Source of the DNA: Fonsecaea monophora
Lineage: Eukaryota; Ascomycota; Eurotiomycetes; Chaetothyriales; Herpotrichiellaceae
DNA length: 64,000 nucleotides
Assembly (NCBI RefSeq): GCF_001642475.1
Contig: NW_019173940.1
Span: forward strand, 62,001 to 126,000
Direction: 5' to 3'
Part shown: in pieces, positions 30,087-40,873 of the stretch
Layout: every line of letters begins with the position of its first letter
How positions within the stretch are numbered: position 1 is the first letter of the stretch
Program-made: the position numbers and the translations under genes
The notes under the pieces: model-generated
What the model saw: the letters and a program-made list of their open reading frames with translations, nothing else
Database searches by the model: none
What the model was told of the DNA's origin: nothing

Positions 30087-31271
30087 TCATCGCACGACAA
30101 GGCGAAACCCTGCTCGGTCCTGATGCGGCTCACCCGCAGGCATTCGGTCCGACGGCGGCTGCGGGCACCTGGCGTTGAACAGTCCCTCACATCGAGCACT
30201 GTTATACATGTTCGCTGTGGTGCCAATGAGATTCTCAAAGACGCCGTCCTCTGCATACTTGCCCAACCCGTTGCCTTCCCGGTTAGGGCAGATGTAGCCG
30301 GTGCCTTCCTTTGGGTTGTGGTGGTGAAACAGTTCCGGATTGACCGAGATGCAGTGCAGAACGACTTGCTTGCACTACTGCATCAGGCCTACGTCAAAAT
30401 CCTCGTCCTGACCGCTGCTCAGCGCCTTGAGAATATTTCGTGCCCCGCGCCGGCTGATCCCATAGCAAAACGTGCACACCGTCATCACCAACTTCTGCAC
30501 GGAACGGTGATCCTGAGCGACGTTGACCAGGAATTTCTTGGAAAATCCCGCGTAGTCTTCGGTGGCCATGAGCGAGTCGTCGTAGTACTCGAGTCTCTCC
30601 GTGTCCGGTTCCGTCACCTAGCCGCAATGGCCCTGCCACAAGACGTCCCAAGCACTTCCAAATGGGCTGGGGTCCGAAGCGGGCGTCTTTGTATAGTTTC
30701 GGACATTATCAGAAACCAACTTCATTTGCTCGTGGATAGCCGTGTTCCAGTCCAATTCGTCTTCAATAACGAACGTACTGTTGAGGCCAGACGCAACAAT
30801 GTATTTCATCATGTCAAGATGGGCCAGCCATGCTCGAGCCGAGCCATGTCCTGGTTGCGCACGTCGGCAGGACCTAGAGCCTCGAAAGCTGAAAACGAGA
30901 TCATTCGAGTTGTAGGGCTGTTCTGGGACAGTGATTTCTAGACCGGTGTGCGCTGCAGTGGCCAGCAACCCGCGAGTTGGCCAGCTCGGTTTCATAGAGA
31001 CCGTTAGGATCTTCTCAAACTGGAAGACAAATCAAAGTCTGTAAGGTTGTGATGACGCCAACACCGGGCGGGAGCAAGATGAAGGTACACTCACCCCCAG
31101 GGTCGAGTTTGCTGCAATTTCTCGGGGGCTAGGGCTCGTAGACCTCGAGAAAGACAGAGAGGGTGTTGACAACAGGAAGGCAAGAACGAATACGAAGAGA
31201 ACGGCGGCGGCGACCTTTTGGTAGATGCTATTGCCGCTCTGCATCGCGTTACATATGCCTATCCGGGCCAT
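30087..31271 (-). pseudogene. GT25-family glycosyltransferase gene with two in-frame TAG codons
   Basis: Exon 1 (31271-31095) encodes a short N-terminus and a signal-anchor helix (AAAVLFVFVLAFLLS), ending NSTLG. A 75-bp intron (GTGAGT...TCCAG) leads to exon 2 (31019-30087), beginning FEKILTVSM. Exon 2 is one 311-codon frame with clear fungal GT25 landmarks: ARAWLAHLDMMKYIV, FVIEDELDWN, AWDVLWQGHCG, CYGISRRGARNILKAL and ISVNPELFHHHNPKEG. Two TAG codons break it, at 30620-30618 (directly after GHCG) and at 30377-30375 (after VGLMQ). There is no frameshift, and conserved sequence resumes in the same frame after each. Family members are Golgi-type enzymes related to LPS and collagen glucosyltransferases; acceptors in fungi are unknown. 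It is best read as a recently inactivated gene or as affected by sequence error. Neither TAG can be removed by a plausible intron. Confidence 0.75.
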
Positions 31272-32315
31272 ATCTGTCGTATGGACGTTGGCCTTGCTGG
31301 AAATACCAGTGGGATTGATCCCTGACCAAGAAGTAAATATCTGGGATCCCCAGAGCTCCGAGACAAAAAAACCCGAAAGCGGGAAGCAAAGAGGCAAGTC
31401 GGGACATTAGTCGTATTGAAGGAGAAGCTAACGACTCCAGAGTCAGGGGGGAAGTTGGCTGCGTCTAGACAGGTTAGCCCTTGCGTTGACAAGACGTATG
31501 ATGAATTGAACTGAAGCAAGGAATGAGGTGTGTATGGCAATAGAATGTGGATCATAATTTTGGCATTGGCAGCAAGCCACCGATATAATTTCCATCCTGT
31601 GCAGACGGACAATGTCTGTAGTTGGGAAGTTCTGGTGGTTGAGACAAAGAATACATTAGGCGACTACGCCGCCATCATCGTCATCGCTGTCAGGGAACGA
31701 AGGAGTCTGAGTTGAAATTCTCCGTCCATGGTTCGTCTTTTTCTCCTTCTCTTGGCGTCCGCTTCTGGTTTGACGTAGGTCTAAAGTAATAAGGCATTTG
31801 CTTCGGTTCTTAGCTCAAATTCCAATGGCTGGATCTTGCTTTCACAACCCTGCTGTTCTCGGCCTATGTGTCCTGGGATGCTAGCATTCACCTTGCGTGT
31901 GAAGCCTTGTTAGCCTCAAACATCATCTGGACACAAGTCATGATAGTTTCAGACGGTTCGCAAGTGGTCTACTAGGAAGAAGGAAATCAAATGTCGTCCT
32001 TTGGTATGAGTGTGTTGGGTGTAGTGGTGAAATCGAAGTGCAGAATTGAGGAGTGCTACGAGGTCCTTGTCTCAAGTCTAAAAGCAGCGTGGCGGAAATG
32101 CCAGGTAGCCATGGGTAGTAGCCCTCGGCTCCACTTGAGGTCCAAAACGGCAGAGACGGAGATAAGCATTTCAATTGTCCCGCATTTGACGAACTTAGTA
32201 AACCGGTTCGCAAGCGGTCGCCCGATCAGAGTCAATACCTGATCACTGTCCGCAGTCTGCGGTTTGGTCTCTTTCCCTTAAACCTTTGACTATCTTCACT
32301 TATCTCAATTAAGCT
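31272..32315. other. Divergent intergenic region
   Basis: About 1 kb between the GT25 start (-) and the WD40 gene start (+). Open frames here are short and overlap on both strands. The segment just before 32316 is C/T-rich. No gene is seen. Confidence 0.55.
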
Positions 32316-34689
32316 ATGGCCAATTCCCCAGATCCCCGCGAAGGATTGAGTCCCTCACCGTCCAACATCCTCGATATCTTTTCCGTTGACGATGACGATG
32401 ATGACGGCGAAAGTTACCACCCCACCGAGGAACAAAGTACCGACGCAGGTGGCACGCAGGATGAAGACAGCGATGCCGATTTCATTGGTACATACCAGCC
32501 ATATTCCGAGACATGTATGGCTTTTGACTGGCTACAGATGCCCAGGAGACTTTACACGGCATTGAAATAATCTACGAAGGCGGAGATGATGACGAGGAAG
32601 ATGAAGATGAAGAGGAGGGAAATCACACCGAGACTGAAAACGATGGTGGTGCTACAGGATCGCGGACAGCCACCCGACCTTCCCCAGGTTGGTTTTCATT
32701 ACTATCTGCCGGCCTGTCTCTTCGACTAAACTATTTGCAACAGTGACTCTCCATGACATCCGAGGCCTACTTAATGCCAGTGCGCCTCTTCGGCAACTTA
32801 TTCTTAGTCGATACCGCCTGTTAGGCCCGAACGGTCGAAACCTCTTCGCCGACGACGATGATGATGACGATGACGAGCCGTACGATTACGGCGGTTTCAG
32901 TCGCCGTCGGCGGGTTCAACGACAAAAGCCAAAGGGCGACCGCTTCCCCAAAGTCCCGAGCGAAGCTGGAAAGGCGCTGATGAACTCGGGTGCCTATGGC
33001 TGTCGAGACACATACTTGGACATCCGACGCAAGAGAAGACGCACAGTCAGTGAACGCCTACTATGGCGACGGCTGGGGTTGGAGGCACGATCCACCATGA
33101 GACGGCAGAATAATCTCATTGCCCAAGATCAAGTACCCAACTCCAACACTGCCGACAAGATCATTCACTATGACTCGCGAGCCTACTCGGGTCAGTTTTC
33201 CGACGACGGGAATTTCTTTTTCAGCTGCACGCAGAATTTCAAGGTTCGCATGTACGACACATCCAACCCTTATGAGTGGAAATACTACAAGACAGTCGAT
33301 TACCCTTTCGGACAATGGACGATCACAGATGCGACGCTGAGTCCGGATAACAAGTGGCTGGCATATTCTTCGATCCGGCACACGGTGTGCCTCGCCCCGA
33401 CCGACCCAACGGACCACTCGGACCATACTTTGTTGGACTTCACCAACTTTGCTCCTGGGGCAGGGATGGGCCGACCGACCTACGGGTACATGGGCCGACA
33501 TGGTTTTGGCATCTGGTCCTTGCGTTTCAGTGGTGACGGAAGGGAGATCGTCGCCGGAACATCAGATCACTCGGTCGTGGTGTATGACTTGGAGCGTCGT
33601 CAGTCGACTGTTCGTCTATCGAACCACGAAGACGATGTAAATGCGGTCTGTTTTGGTGACAAATCCTCACCCCACATCCTTTACTCGGGTAGTGACGACC
33701 AAACGTTGCGAGTTTGGGACAGACGATCAATGGCGGATGGCCGTCCCGCCGGCATTTTCGTCGGCCATACAGAGGGTCTCACGTACGTTGACTCAAAGGG
33801 CGACGGTCGCTACGTTCTCTCCAACGGCAAGGAACAGATGATGAAGCTTTGGGACCTTCGGAAAATGATTTCTCCAAACGAATTCTCCAAGATCGACATC
33901 CGTCCGTACACCACAAACTTTGACTATCGATTCTCTTCGTACGATGAAGACGACTACGTTCCCAATCCCAAAGATTGCAGTGTCGTAACATTCCGGGGTC
34001 ACTCCGTCCTCAAGACACTGATCCGGTGTCACTTTTCGCCTCCAGGGTCTTCCAACTCTCGGTATGTGTACAGTGGCAGTGAGGATGGAAAGGTATACAT
34101 CTGGAATATGGATGGTACCCAGAAGGCTACAATCGACGTCTATGCAGCAACGAGACACACGAGACCGAGAAATGATGGAAGTGACAGCTTCAACGGTGGA
34201 GGCTATGGTTATGAACTACACGGACATCACAACAGTGTGTGGAAGACATGCGTCAGGGATGCAAGCTGGAGTCCCACTGCACCGGTCCTGGCTGGTAAGT
34301 TTAAACATTTATGCATACAGCTTCTGCGTCTTTGCAGACTGCTTTTCTTCTACTCAGGTTTGAAAGACATGTGCTAATGTTGTTGGTTAGCGACTTCTTG
34401 GAACGGCTGGGGTATGGCCACGGGCACAGTCTCCGTACATTCCTGGAACGACGGCGCCGAGGACGACGAAGCCCTTCCGGCCATGTCTTCGAACTACAAC
34501 GCCCGCCTCGATCCCCGAGAGGACTTTGACAACGCCATGCGCCGTGCTAGAGGCGGAAACCGGGGCAACCCGACCAACAGCAGTCCCTCTACGACGCGGA
34601 GTCGCGCCGAGGGCAGAGGTCTGAGGAGCAACGTCGTCCGACCCGCCAGGTTTGGTGACGACGAGGGCGGTGGAGGCAACATCTGGTGA
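32316..34689 (+). CDS. WD40-repeat protein of the DCAF11/LEC14B type (CUL4-DDB1 substrate receptor)
   Basis: Four exons (32316-32487, 32538-32687, 32744-34294, 34391-34689), with introns of 50, 56 and 96 bp, give 723 residues in one consistent frame. The N-terminus holds two acidic Asp/Glu runs and a basic RRKRR segment, suggesting nuclear localisation. About seven WD repeats follow, including FVGHTEGLTYV, YVYSGSEDGKVYIWNMDG and ELHGHHNSVWKTCVRDASWS. The order and spacing match LEC14B/WDR23 (DCAF11). Two WDxR motifs (WDRR, WDLR) end consecutive repeats; this motif docks DCAFs to DDB1 in CUL4 ubiquitin ligases. The human relative controls NRF2 and histone mRNA factors; the fungal substrate is unknown. 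The C-terminal 90 residues are Arg/Gly/Asn-rich. Intron 2 has a GTTGGT donor. Confidence 0.88.
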
Positions 34690-36059
34690 CAATCACTGGC
34701 GGATACGGCGAGGATAGTGGGGAGACGGCTGAGTCTGAGAAGCGGCCTGCGGCACCACGACGAGACGGAAGGCAACGGAAGGGGATAGGGATGTTTTGTC
34801 TCCTCGTTGTTCCGTCGCGACCGTCGAGAGCTATCGCCTTGCCTGCGCTGCAAACCCAATCGATCCAAGCGGTATCCTGGGAATTTCCCAACAAGGCGTT
34901 GCGCCTGCATATGCACTCGTTGATGTGTGTGAGCGTGAGTGTGAGCGTGGTTGTACATACGAGGGAGAAGAAACCCTTTGCTCTAAGCGAACGCGCTTGA
35001 AAAGCAAGCCGCCGGCACGAAGCCGACCGAAAGGAGGAGATGGCCGAACAACTACGAGGTAGCGAAACAGCCAGCCAAAGGCCCGACCCGTCTTTTCCAC
35101 GGCCCCGAATCACTCGTTCCCATTCCCGTCCCCATCGCCATGACCATTGCCATGAAACCCCTTTCGAGGGCCTGACGCCAAAAAAAAAATCCCGCCATCT
35201 TGACACATATACATACGCATACTCATGAACTGATGAAAACACATACCTTGGGGAACACTCAAAAAGCCACACACTCACTCAGACTAGACGAATAGATGAA
35301 TGAAATTTGGGGCCATTTTAGTTTTTTTTTTTGGTAGGGTTTAGGACTAGGACTAGGACTTCAAGATCAACGGTACATGAAAAATACTCTAAAGTGGATA
35401 AATACTTCTCACAAGTGTATGATGAATGTCACGAGCATACAATACTGGCTTGGCTGTGATGGGCTGGACTGGACTGGGCTGGGGTCAGCTAGGCTGGTTG
35501 ATCTGGGTGGATGGTGTCTGAAGCTGGGCCTGGACCTGGATCTGGATCTGGACAACAGAGAGTGCATAGGATAGCCTAACATAGCATAGCGTATACACAG
35601 ACAAAGACATACAGACCACACACTCACACACTCCCTCTCTCTCCAGAACGTCGAGGAGATAGGCATCAGTGCTTGTCCAGAATAGACGGTCTTGTGTGCA
35701 ATATGACAGGCTCTCGAGATCGTCGAACTAGATGTATCACAATGACATTAAGAAATTGGAAGAAAGACGGATGCACTGCTCATCGAGATCAATTCGATTC
35801 AGCTTTTTCCCCTGCGTGCCCCTGTTTTTTCCCCCGCTCGATGGTCACCTATATCGCTTCTCCAGGAACCCCCGGGGGTGGAATGAAATAGTAATACAAA
35901 AACGCTCAGGTAGGTAGGTAGGTGTTTGGTGTGGCAATGACGGGTTAGTCGTCATGTATTGGAAGATTCGACGGGGGGATGATTTATGCGACCATCCGAA
36001 TTGTCTTTTTTTCTTCTCGTCTCCCGTCCAGGTTCTGTTGTCGCTCATGTGTATGTAAA
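34690..36059. other. Convergent intergenic region with simple repeats
   Basis: About 1.4 kb between the WD40 gene (+) and SSS1 (-), so both 3' ends lie here. It contains a three-unit aggact repeat (35341-35359), ctggat/ctggac hexamers (35520-35552) and an (AGGT)n tract (35908-35924). Overlapping ORFs at 34690-35280 on both strands show no family and are not supported as genes. Confidence 0.55.
35908..35924. repeat. (AGGT)n microsatellite
   Basis: Four perfect AGGT units in non-coding sequence downstream of SSS1. Confidence 0.85.
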
Positions 36060-36650
36060 CTATCCCACTAATACGTTGTTGACGGGTATGTGTACTGCAC
36101 GCAAGGAAAGCCCATGCGGGTTATGCTGTTAGCATTTTGCCTTTTGTGTCTGTCTCCGGAGCTTTTTTGTTCTTTCTGGTCCACAGCCTCGGAATCGGGC
36201 AAGAGAGGAAAAAGGGGGAGGTAACGCACTCAGCTTGATGAAGTAACCGATCGCGCCCATGATCAGGAATCCCATGCCCACGGCCTGCGAGATTTTGATG
36301 AATTCCCTGCGGTCCGCTGTGTTACCGCGAAACAAAAATAAGTCAGCACCTGCGGTATTGAGCCAGCGAGGCTGGGTGCACAGCCGGTATAACACATGGA
36401 GGGTCCAATGCGCAGCTTCGCGAAAGTTGGGGAGAACACAGAAAATACAGAAATGCGATTTTGCACTCTGCTCCTGCTCCTCATTGCATTCCCTCTGCCA
36501 CTGCTACCGTGTGTTCTGCATTCGGGGTCCTTTGCAACAAGCAGCGCAAAGGGGGGGAAACGTACGCTTTGTGCATCTATTAATGAACTGTGTTCCGTCC
36601 TTGAAGAATTCCTTGGGCACGTCGGCAATCTCTTGCAGTATGTCAGACAT
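36060..36650 (-). CDS. sss1: Sec61 gamma subunit (Sss1) of the ER protein translocon
   Basis: Three exons (36650-36566, 36316-36230, 36094-36060), with introns of 249 and 135 bp (GTACGT...ACAG; GTGCGT...GCAG), give exactly 68 residues, the normal length. The protein starts MSDILQEIADVPKEFFKDG and continues CTKPDRREFIKISQAVGMGF, then IMGAIGYFIKL, ending IHIPVNNVLVG. This is the conserved tail-anchored Sec61-gamma, which clamps the Sec61/SecY channel in the ER membrane and is essential for co- and post-translational import. The last 35 nt, including the stop, form their own exon. The end VLVG is one or two residues shorter than the usual VLVGGA. The pyrimidine tract and T run upstream of the ATG are its promoter side. 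Confidence 0.95.
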
Positions 36651-37450
36651 CTTTTCTATCGAGTTTTCCCTTTTTTTTTCTCGGAGGGCAATTGGCGCGA
36701 CCTCGTGGTGTAGAAGGTAGAAGAAGATAAAGGTGGCTCGATTTCGGGATGGGCGTTTTATCAGTTGGTCAACGCAGGAGACCACTTTTCGCGAGGGTAA
36801 TTAAAATGCGGCTTGGGAAGAAAGGTGTTCGAAATTCGATGTTGTCCGTGATCACCAGAAAACAGGCAGGAACTTGTGAGAATAAATTAATTGGTTGGAT
36901 GGATGTTTTGTCTGAGAAAGTTGTATCAAGTCGCCATGTGCCGCAGAGCAATAGGTGGCTTTAGCGAATTGTTAACTGCGCCGCCCAGGATCAGGGGAGC
37001 GAGACAGGGTCGATTGCTTGGCGGGATTCTGGGATATTAAAGCGGCGGGGCTATCATACCATCCTTGGGCCGTCACAACGAGGACAAATTTCCCGTTTGG
37101 TTAGATGGCTTCTACAAATAGGAATGGCCCAAAGCCATCTTCCCCTGCGCAAGTATAGAATCAGATGCAATAGAACTGTAGCCCTGACGAGACTGCTATC
37201 TCAAGTGGCAAATACGGCTGGCGAACCGTGTGCTGTCAGCCCCTTCCCCGAAAACTAATAGTACACTAACTTTTCGCTCTCGTTTGCCTGACCCAATACC
37301 CAGCGGTCAATATAGACCGATTCGTCCGAGGCTCTTGCAGTACCGAAAGGTTCCACAGGATAGCCAACTTTGCCTGATATCCCCGTCAGAATCCCAGATG
37401 GTAACGGCCAGGCTGCTGGCAAATTGTACCATCAAGAGCAGGCTTCGTGG
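36651..37450. other. Intergenic region
   Basis: About 800 bp between the SSS1 start (-) and the end of the ankyrin-CorA gene (-). It is A/T-richer than its surroundings at 36720-36960. No gene, RNA or repeat array is recognised. Confidence 0.55.
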
Positions 37451-40400
37451 TTAGAAGCCAAATCCATTGCCGACTTCGAGATCTTCGGTCGCGGCTGACC
37501 GCTCCGTCATCTCCGTTCCTACGCGGCCTAACCGACGCGAATATCGAGGCCCTCCTCGCCTGGACGAATCCATTGACGACATCGGTTGCCGGCCCGTTTG
37601 GACGTGAGCTGGTACCGTTGTCGGTGGCTGCATATTCTTATGCTGGACTCCGCTGAGGTTCGTACGGCGTCTCGCCCATGTCTGCTCAACGACCCGGTCT
37701 TTATAATCATCCAGACGGCCCGGAGCACCGTAACCCAACGTGGGCAGCATGGCGCCAGGGTCTTGGTAGTGCGAGGGTGCGACTCGCCTGCGCCTCCGGA
37801 TGAATCTATTGGTCCAGCTAGCGGGGCTGTTTTTCTCGACAACACCATCAGATTCAGTGTCTGGGTGGGATACGCGCCTCCTATCGTGCTTCCCTTTTCT
37901 CCGACGATACTTCCGGGGCTCTCTCTTGAGCCACCAAGTTTTGATGTCCCCAACGACAAAGGCCACTCCAATCAACGGCACGCTGAGAGCCAGACCTATG
38001 CCGATGATATACTGGAGTACCCAGTTCAAGTGTAGTAATCCAGAACCAGTGCCAGCAGGGCGAGGAAACTCAATGATATCGATCGCAAAAAAGCTCGCGA
38101 GAAAGCTTAGTGGGAGGAAAACAATCGTAACAATGGTGAAGACCATGATGGTCTGTCCCTGTCTTGCCGCCTCTTCGGCCTGCTTTCGCTGAGCCCTTGC
38201 CTCAACAGCATTAGCGTGCTTCTGCTTGAGGTCCAGGACCTGGGTCAAATTGTCGTTGACGCTTCTGGCTTGCCGGGCCATGCGATCGAGATCCTGAAGA
38301 TCCAGATCAACCAGTCGTTGCTGCTCGCCAACCTTGTTGAAGAGGTCGAATTGATTAGACTCGGACACATTCTTGGAGGCTCGGAGAGTCGCGTCCAGGT
38401 CACCTAGCACTTGCCTTTGCTGTCGAAGAACGCTTGTGAGGATTTCCAGTTCGTCTTCAACGTCCTTACATTCCACGAGAAGAGACGCTTCTTTGTCTAT
38501 GTTCAACAGATCATTCACAAAGGAGTCGGATGCCTGGCGGTGATCATGCAACGTATCCAGGCTGTCATTCGTAGTATCGCCGGCTTCTTGGTGCTCATCG
38601 GATGACCAGTCCGAGGAGTAGTCATTCTCGAGCATCCCTTGTTGAGATTCCCAGGGGATGTTGCCACTATCATAACCTCTGAGCCAGAGAGAAGACGCTT
38701 CTCGAAAGCACCGGAAGAGCTTGGTCTCTTTCCTCGTCAGCCGTCCAATGCTTAGTTGAAACATCTCAGCGAACAACAGATCATCGCTGTGGTGCATATC
38801 GTTACTGTCCGGTCGGTCGCCGTTGTCCCAGTACTGTCGATCAAAAAGGCCTGTACATCGCTCTGTGATGACGGTCGCCAGTTCAAAGACGTTCCTGACA
38901 GGAGGGCGAGTAGTGGAGTTGATATCCTCGACAACGCCTTCGAATAGATTTAGAGGATCCCTATGCGGTTGGCGCCATCGCTCTGGAAAGCACGAAATGA
39001 CCAGATTGCCAAAGGTGATCAGCCACAATTGGTCGACCATGAATATCTTAAGTTTTGTCCCCTTTTTCTTGCAGAATCGATACACAACCTGGTCAGCGTC
39101 TTGATGATCGGTCCTCGAGCTGTGATGCTTGAATTGATCCAGTGTTCGACGAGGATGAAGATCCGTCGAGTCTCCCATGTAGCCGTGAATAAGAAGTCTA
39201 TCCTTGACAACACTGGATAACTCCGAGTCGTCAAGAGCATGCGTGCTCTCCGCCGGCTCGCGTATGGTCTGGGTCAGTGATGCTCTGTTTTTGTCTGTCT
39301 CCCAATGAAGATACGGCATCAGCAAGACCATGACCTCTTCATCTTGTTGGGCAGGGAGTACCACCGTTGGCTCTGCAGGTCTGCACGATGCTGGGTGTTC
39401 TGTTTCCGTCGCTCGTTTCGGAGGCACCCACAAGCGCTTGCAAGTCGGTCGCATGAACCGTGAATGGACCTCAGCGCCTCGATGTTGTTGTCGTCCGAGT
39501 AGCTGAAGCAGAGTCTTCAACGCGGTCACATCTCTGCAATCTCCTTCCAAGTACCATTTTGTAAGCAGAGCCTCGAGCCACGAGAGATTATTGGCTGGCA
39601 GATGAATCCAGCGGAACAGTGGCTTCTTCGCCCCCTTAGTATCCAAGTTGGTTGGGATAGCAAACTTTTCTGGGTCTCTATCGTCTCGTGCGTAGAGAAT
39701 TTGCCAAACAGTATTCTTGTTGACTTTGTTCTTGATACCACTGTGAGAATCCTTATCTTCGAAGAAATTGACCACTGCGGCTCGGAAGCGCTCGCAAGCC
39801 TTTTTGGCGATGCGGTTTGCGGGGGCTTCCAACACATACGGTCGCAGTTCCTTCACAATATCCCAATGGCCATTCTGCGCTGCACGGATGAGAGGGGTGC
39901 TGTCGAAGCTGTCCTTACTGTTCTTGTGGGCATTGCGCTCCCTCAAGATGCGTTTGACGGCACTCAGCTTCCCGCTCTCTGCCGCCCAGTGGAGGGAGGT
40001 CATCCCGGACGACGTTCGAGCATTGACATTGGCATTGGAGGTTAACAGGGCGTCAATAGCACTCTCGTTTCCTTCTTTTGCCGCCCAGAGTAAAGGAGTC
40101 CAGTCACCGTCACCTCTCGCTTCGATTTTTGCCCCGGAAAAGACGAGGAGTTTGATCATCTCAGGTTCATCATGCCTCGCCGCCAGATGCAGGGCCGAAT
40201 GCCCCTGATCATTACTTTGGTTGACATCGACCACACCGACGCCTATTCGCAGTAATGCTCCGACCAAGGCCAATTGGCCTTTTGCCGCTGCCCAAAGAAG
40301 AGGCGTCCGACCTTCTCGACCTTGGCTATCTCTTTTGTTGAGGTTCTTGATCTCGGACAGAAGCGTCGACAAGGCTTTGGCACTCCATGCGGTGTTTCGC

Positions 40401-40873
40401 TTCGACTCTGAGGCCATTATTTGCAATGTATTCTTGCCGGCATGGTCTTCGATATTTGGATCCGCTCCGCGCTCAAGCAGGGTAATCATGACATCGTTGT
40501 GCCCACGTAGACAAGCGTAGACAAGCGGCGTTCTCCCATCCGCATCCTTGGCCTCGAGTTCGCATCCGTGATTAAGGAGCAGATTTATGATGGCATTCCT
40601 GGTTTTGTCATTGGTATTGGCAATAGCGCTGTGCAGCGGACCTCTGCTACCACCCGCATCGAATCTGGCGCCAGCTTCTAGCAACAGCCTGACACCAGTC
40701 TCATAGCCGATGCTGATAGCTTTCGCAAGGATCGTGTGCAGGTCATTTTCGTGTCCGATGCCACTGGAGACGCTATCATGCAGAAGTCTCTGTACCTCTG
40801 CGTCTCGCTTTTGCGCGACAGCTTTGGTGAGCTTGATGCGCAATTCTTGGGTGTCCACTATCGGCGTAGCCAT
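37451..40873 (-). CDS. Ankyrin-repeat protein with C-terminal CorA-like membrane domain
   Basis: A single-exon gene for 1140 residues, starting at the first ATG (MATPIVDTQELRIKL). Residues about 20-370 hold roughly nine ankyrin repeats (for example GRTPLVYACLRGHNDVMITL, GHSALHLAARHDEPEMIKLL, WTPLLWAAKEGNESAIDALL). A long middle region without repeats follows, rich in charged and aromatic residues. The C-terminus has a coiled-coil stretch (residues about 880-960) and two transmembrane helices (TIMVFTIVTIVFLPLSFLAS and VLQYIIGIGLALSVPLIGVA), then a basic tail. The helix pair and coiled coil are those of CorA-like fungal proteins, but the GMN selectivity motif after helix 1 is replaced by FFAIDI, so magnesium transport is doubtful. 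This ankyrin-CorA layout is common and much duplicated in Pezizomycotina and has no settled function. TAG stop. Confidence 0.85.
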   Translation of the reverse strand: MATPIVDTQELRIKLTKAVAQKRDAEVQRLLHDSVSSGIGHENDLHTILAKAISIGYETGVRLLLEAGARFDAGGSRGPLHSAIANTNDKTRNAIINLLLNHGCELEAKDADGRTPLVYACLRGHNDVMITLLERGADPNIEDHAGKNTLQIMASESKRNTAWSAKALSTLLSEIKNLNKRDSQGREGRTPLLWAAAKGQLALVGALLRIGVGVVDVNQSNDQGHSALHLAARHDEPEMIKLLVFSGAKIEARGDGDWTPLLWAAKEGNESAIDALLTSNANVNARTSSGMTSLHWAAESGKLSAVKRILRERNAHKNSKDSFDSTPLIRAAQNGHWDIVKELRPYVLEAPANRIAKKACERFRAAVVNFFEDKDSHSGIKNKVNKNTVWQILYARDDRDPEKFAIPTNLDTKGAKKPLFRWIHLPANNLSWLEALLTKWYLEGDCRDVTALKTLLQLLGRQQHRGAEVHSRFMRPTCKRLWVPPKRATETEHPASCRPAEPTVVLPAQQDEEVMVLLMPYLHWETDKNRASLTQTIREPAESTHALDDSELSSVVKDRLLIHGYMGDSTDLHPRRTLDQFKHHSSRTDHQDADQVVYRFCKKKGTKLKIFMVDQLWLITFGNLVISCFPERWRQPHRDPLNLFEGVVEDINSTTRPPVRNVFELATVITERCTGLFDRQYWDNGDRPDSNDMHHSDDLLFAEMFQLSIGRLTRKETKLFRCFREASSLWLRGYDSGNIPWESQQGMLENDYSSDWSSDEHQEAGDTTNDSLDTLHDHRQASDSFVNDLLNIDKEASLLVECKDVEDELEILTSVLRQQRQVLGDLDATLRASKNVSESNQFDLFNKVGEQQRLVDLDLQDLDRMARQARSVNDNLTQVLDLKQKHANAVEARAQRKQAEEAARQGQTIMVFTIVTIVFLPLSFLASFFAIDIIEFPRPAGTGSGLLHLNWVLQYIIGIGLALSVPLIGVAFVVGDIKTWWLKREPRKYRRRKGKHDRRRVSHPDTESDGVVEKNSPASWTNRFIRRRRRVAPSHYQDPGAMLPTLGYGAPGRLDDYKDRVVEQTWARRRTNLSGVQHKNMQPPTTVPAHVQTGRQPMSSMDSSRRGGPRYSRRLGRVGTEMTERSAATEDLEVGNGFGF

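Noticed and set aside
30800..30930. Possible frameshift in the GT25 gene (a second frame here also reads smoothly)
   Set aside because: The main frame is open throughout and its ARAWLAHLDMM segment fits the family, so no frameshift is needed.
29949..30941. 330-codon plus-strand frame opposite the GT25 gene
   Set aside because: It shows no family resemblance, while the minus strand has clear GT25 motifs. The plus frame is long partly by chance.
6494..31271. Reassignment of TAG to a sense codon in this organism
   Set aside because: Several well-conserved genes in the window end correctly on TAG, so it functions as a stop.
35335..35362. Telomere-like TTAGG repeat
   Set aside because: The unit is aggact/taggac, three copies only, not TTAGGG, and it lies between housekeeping genes.
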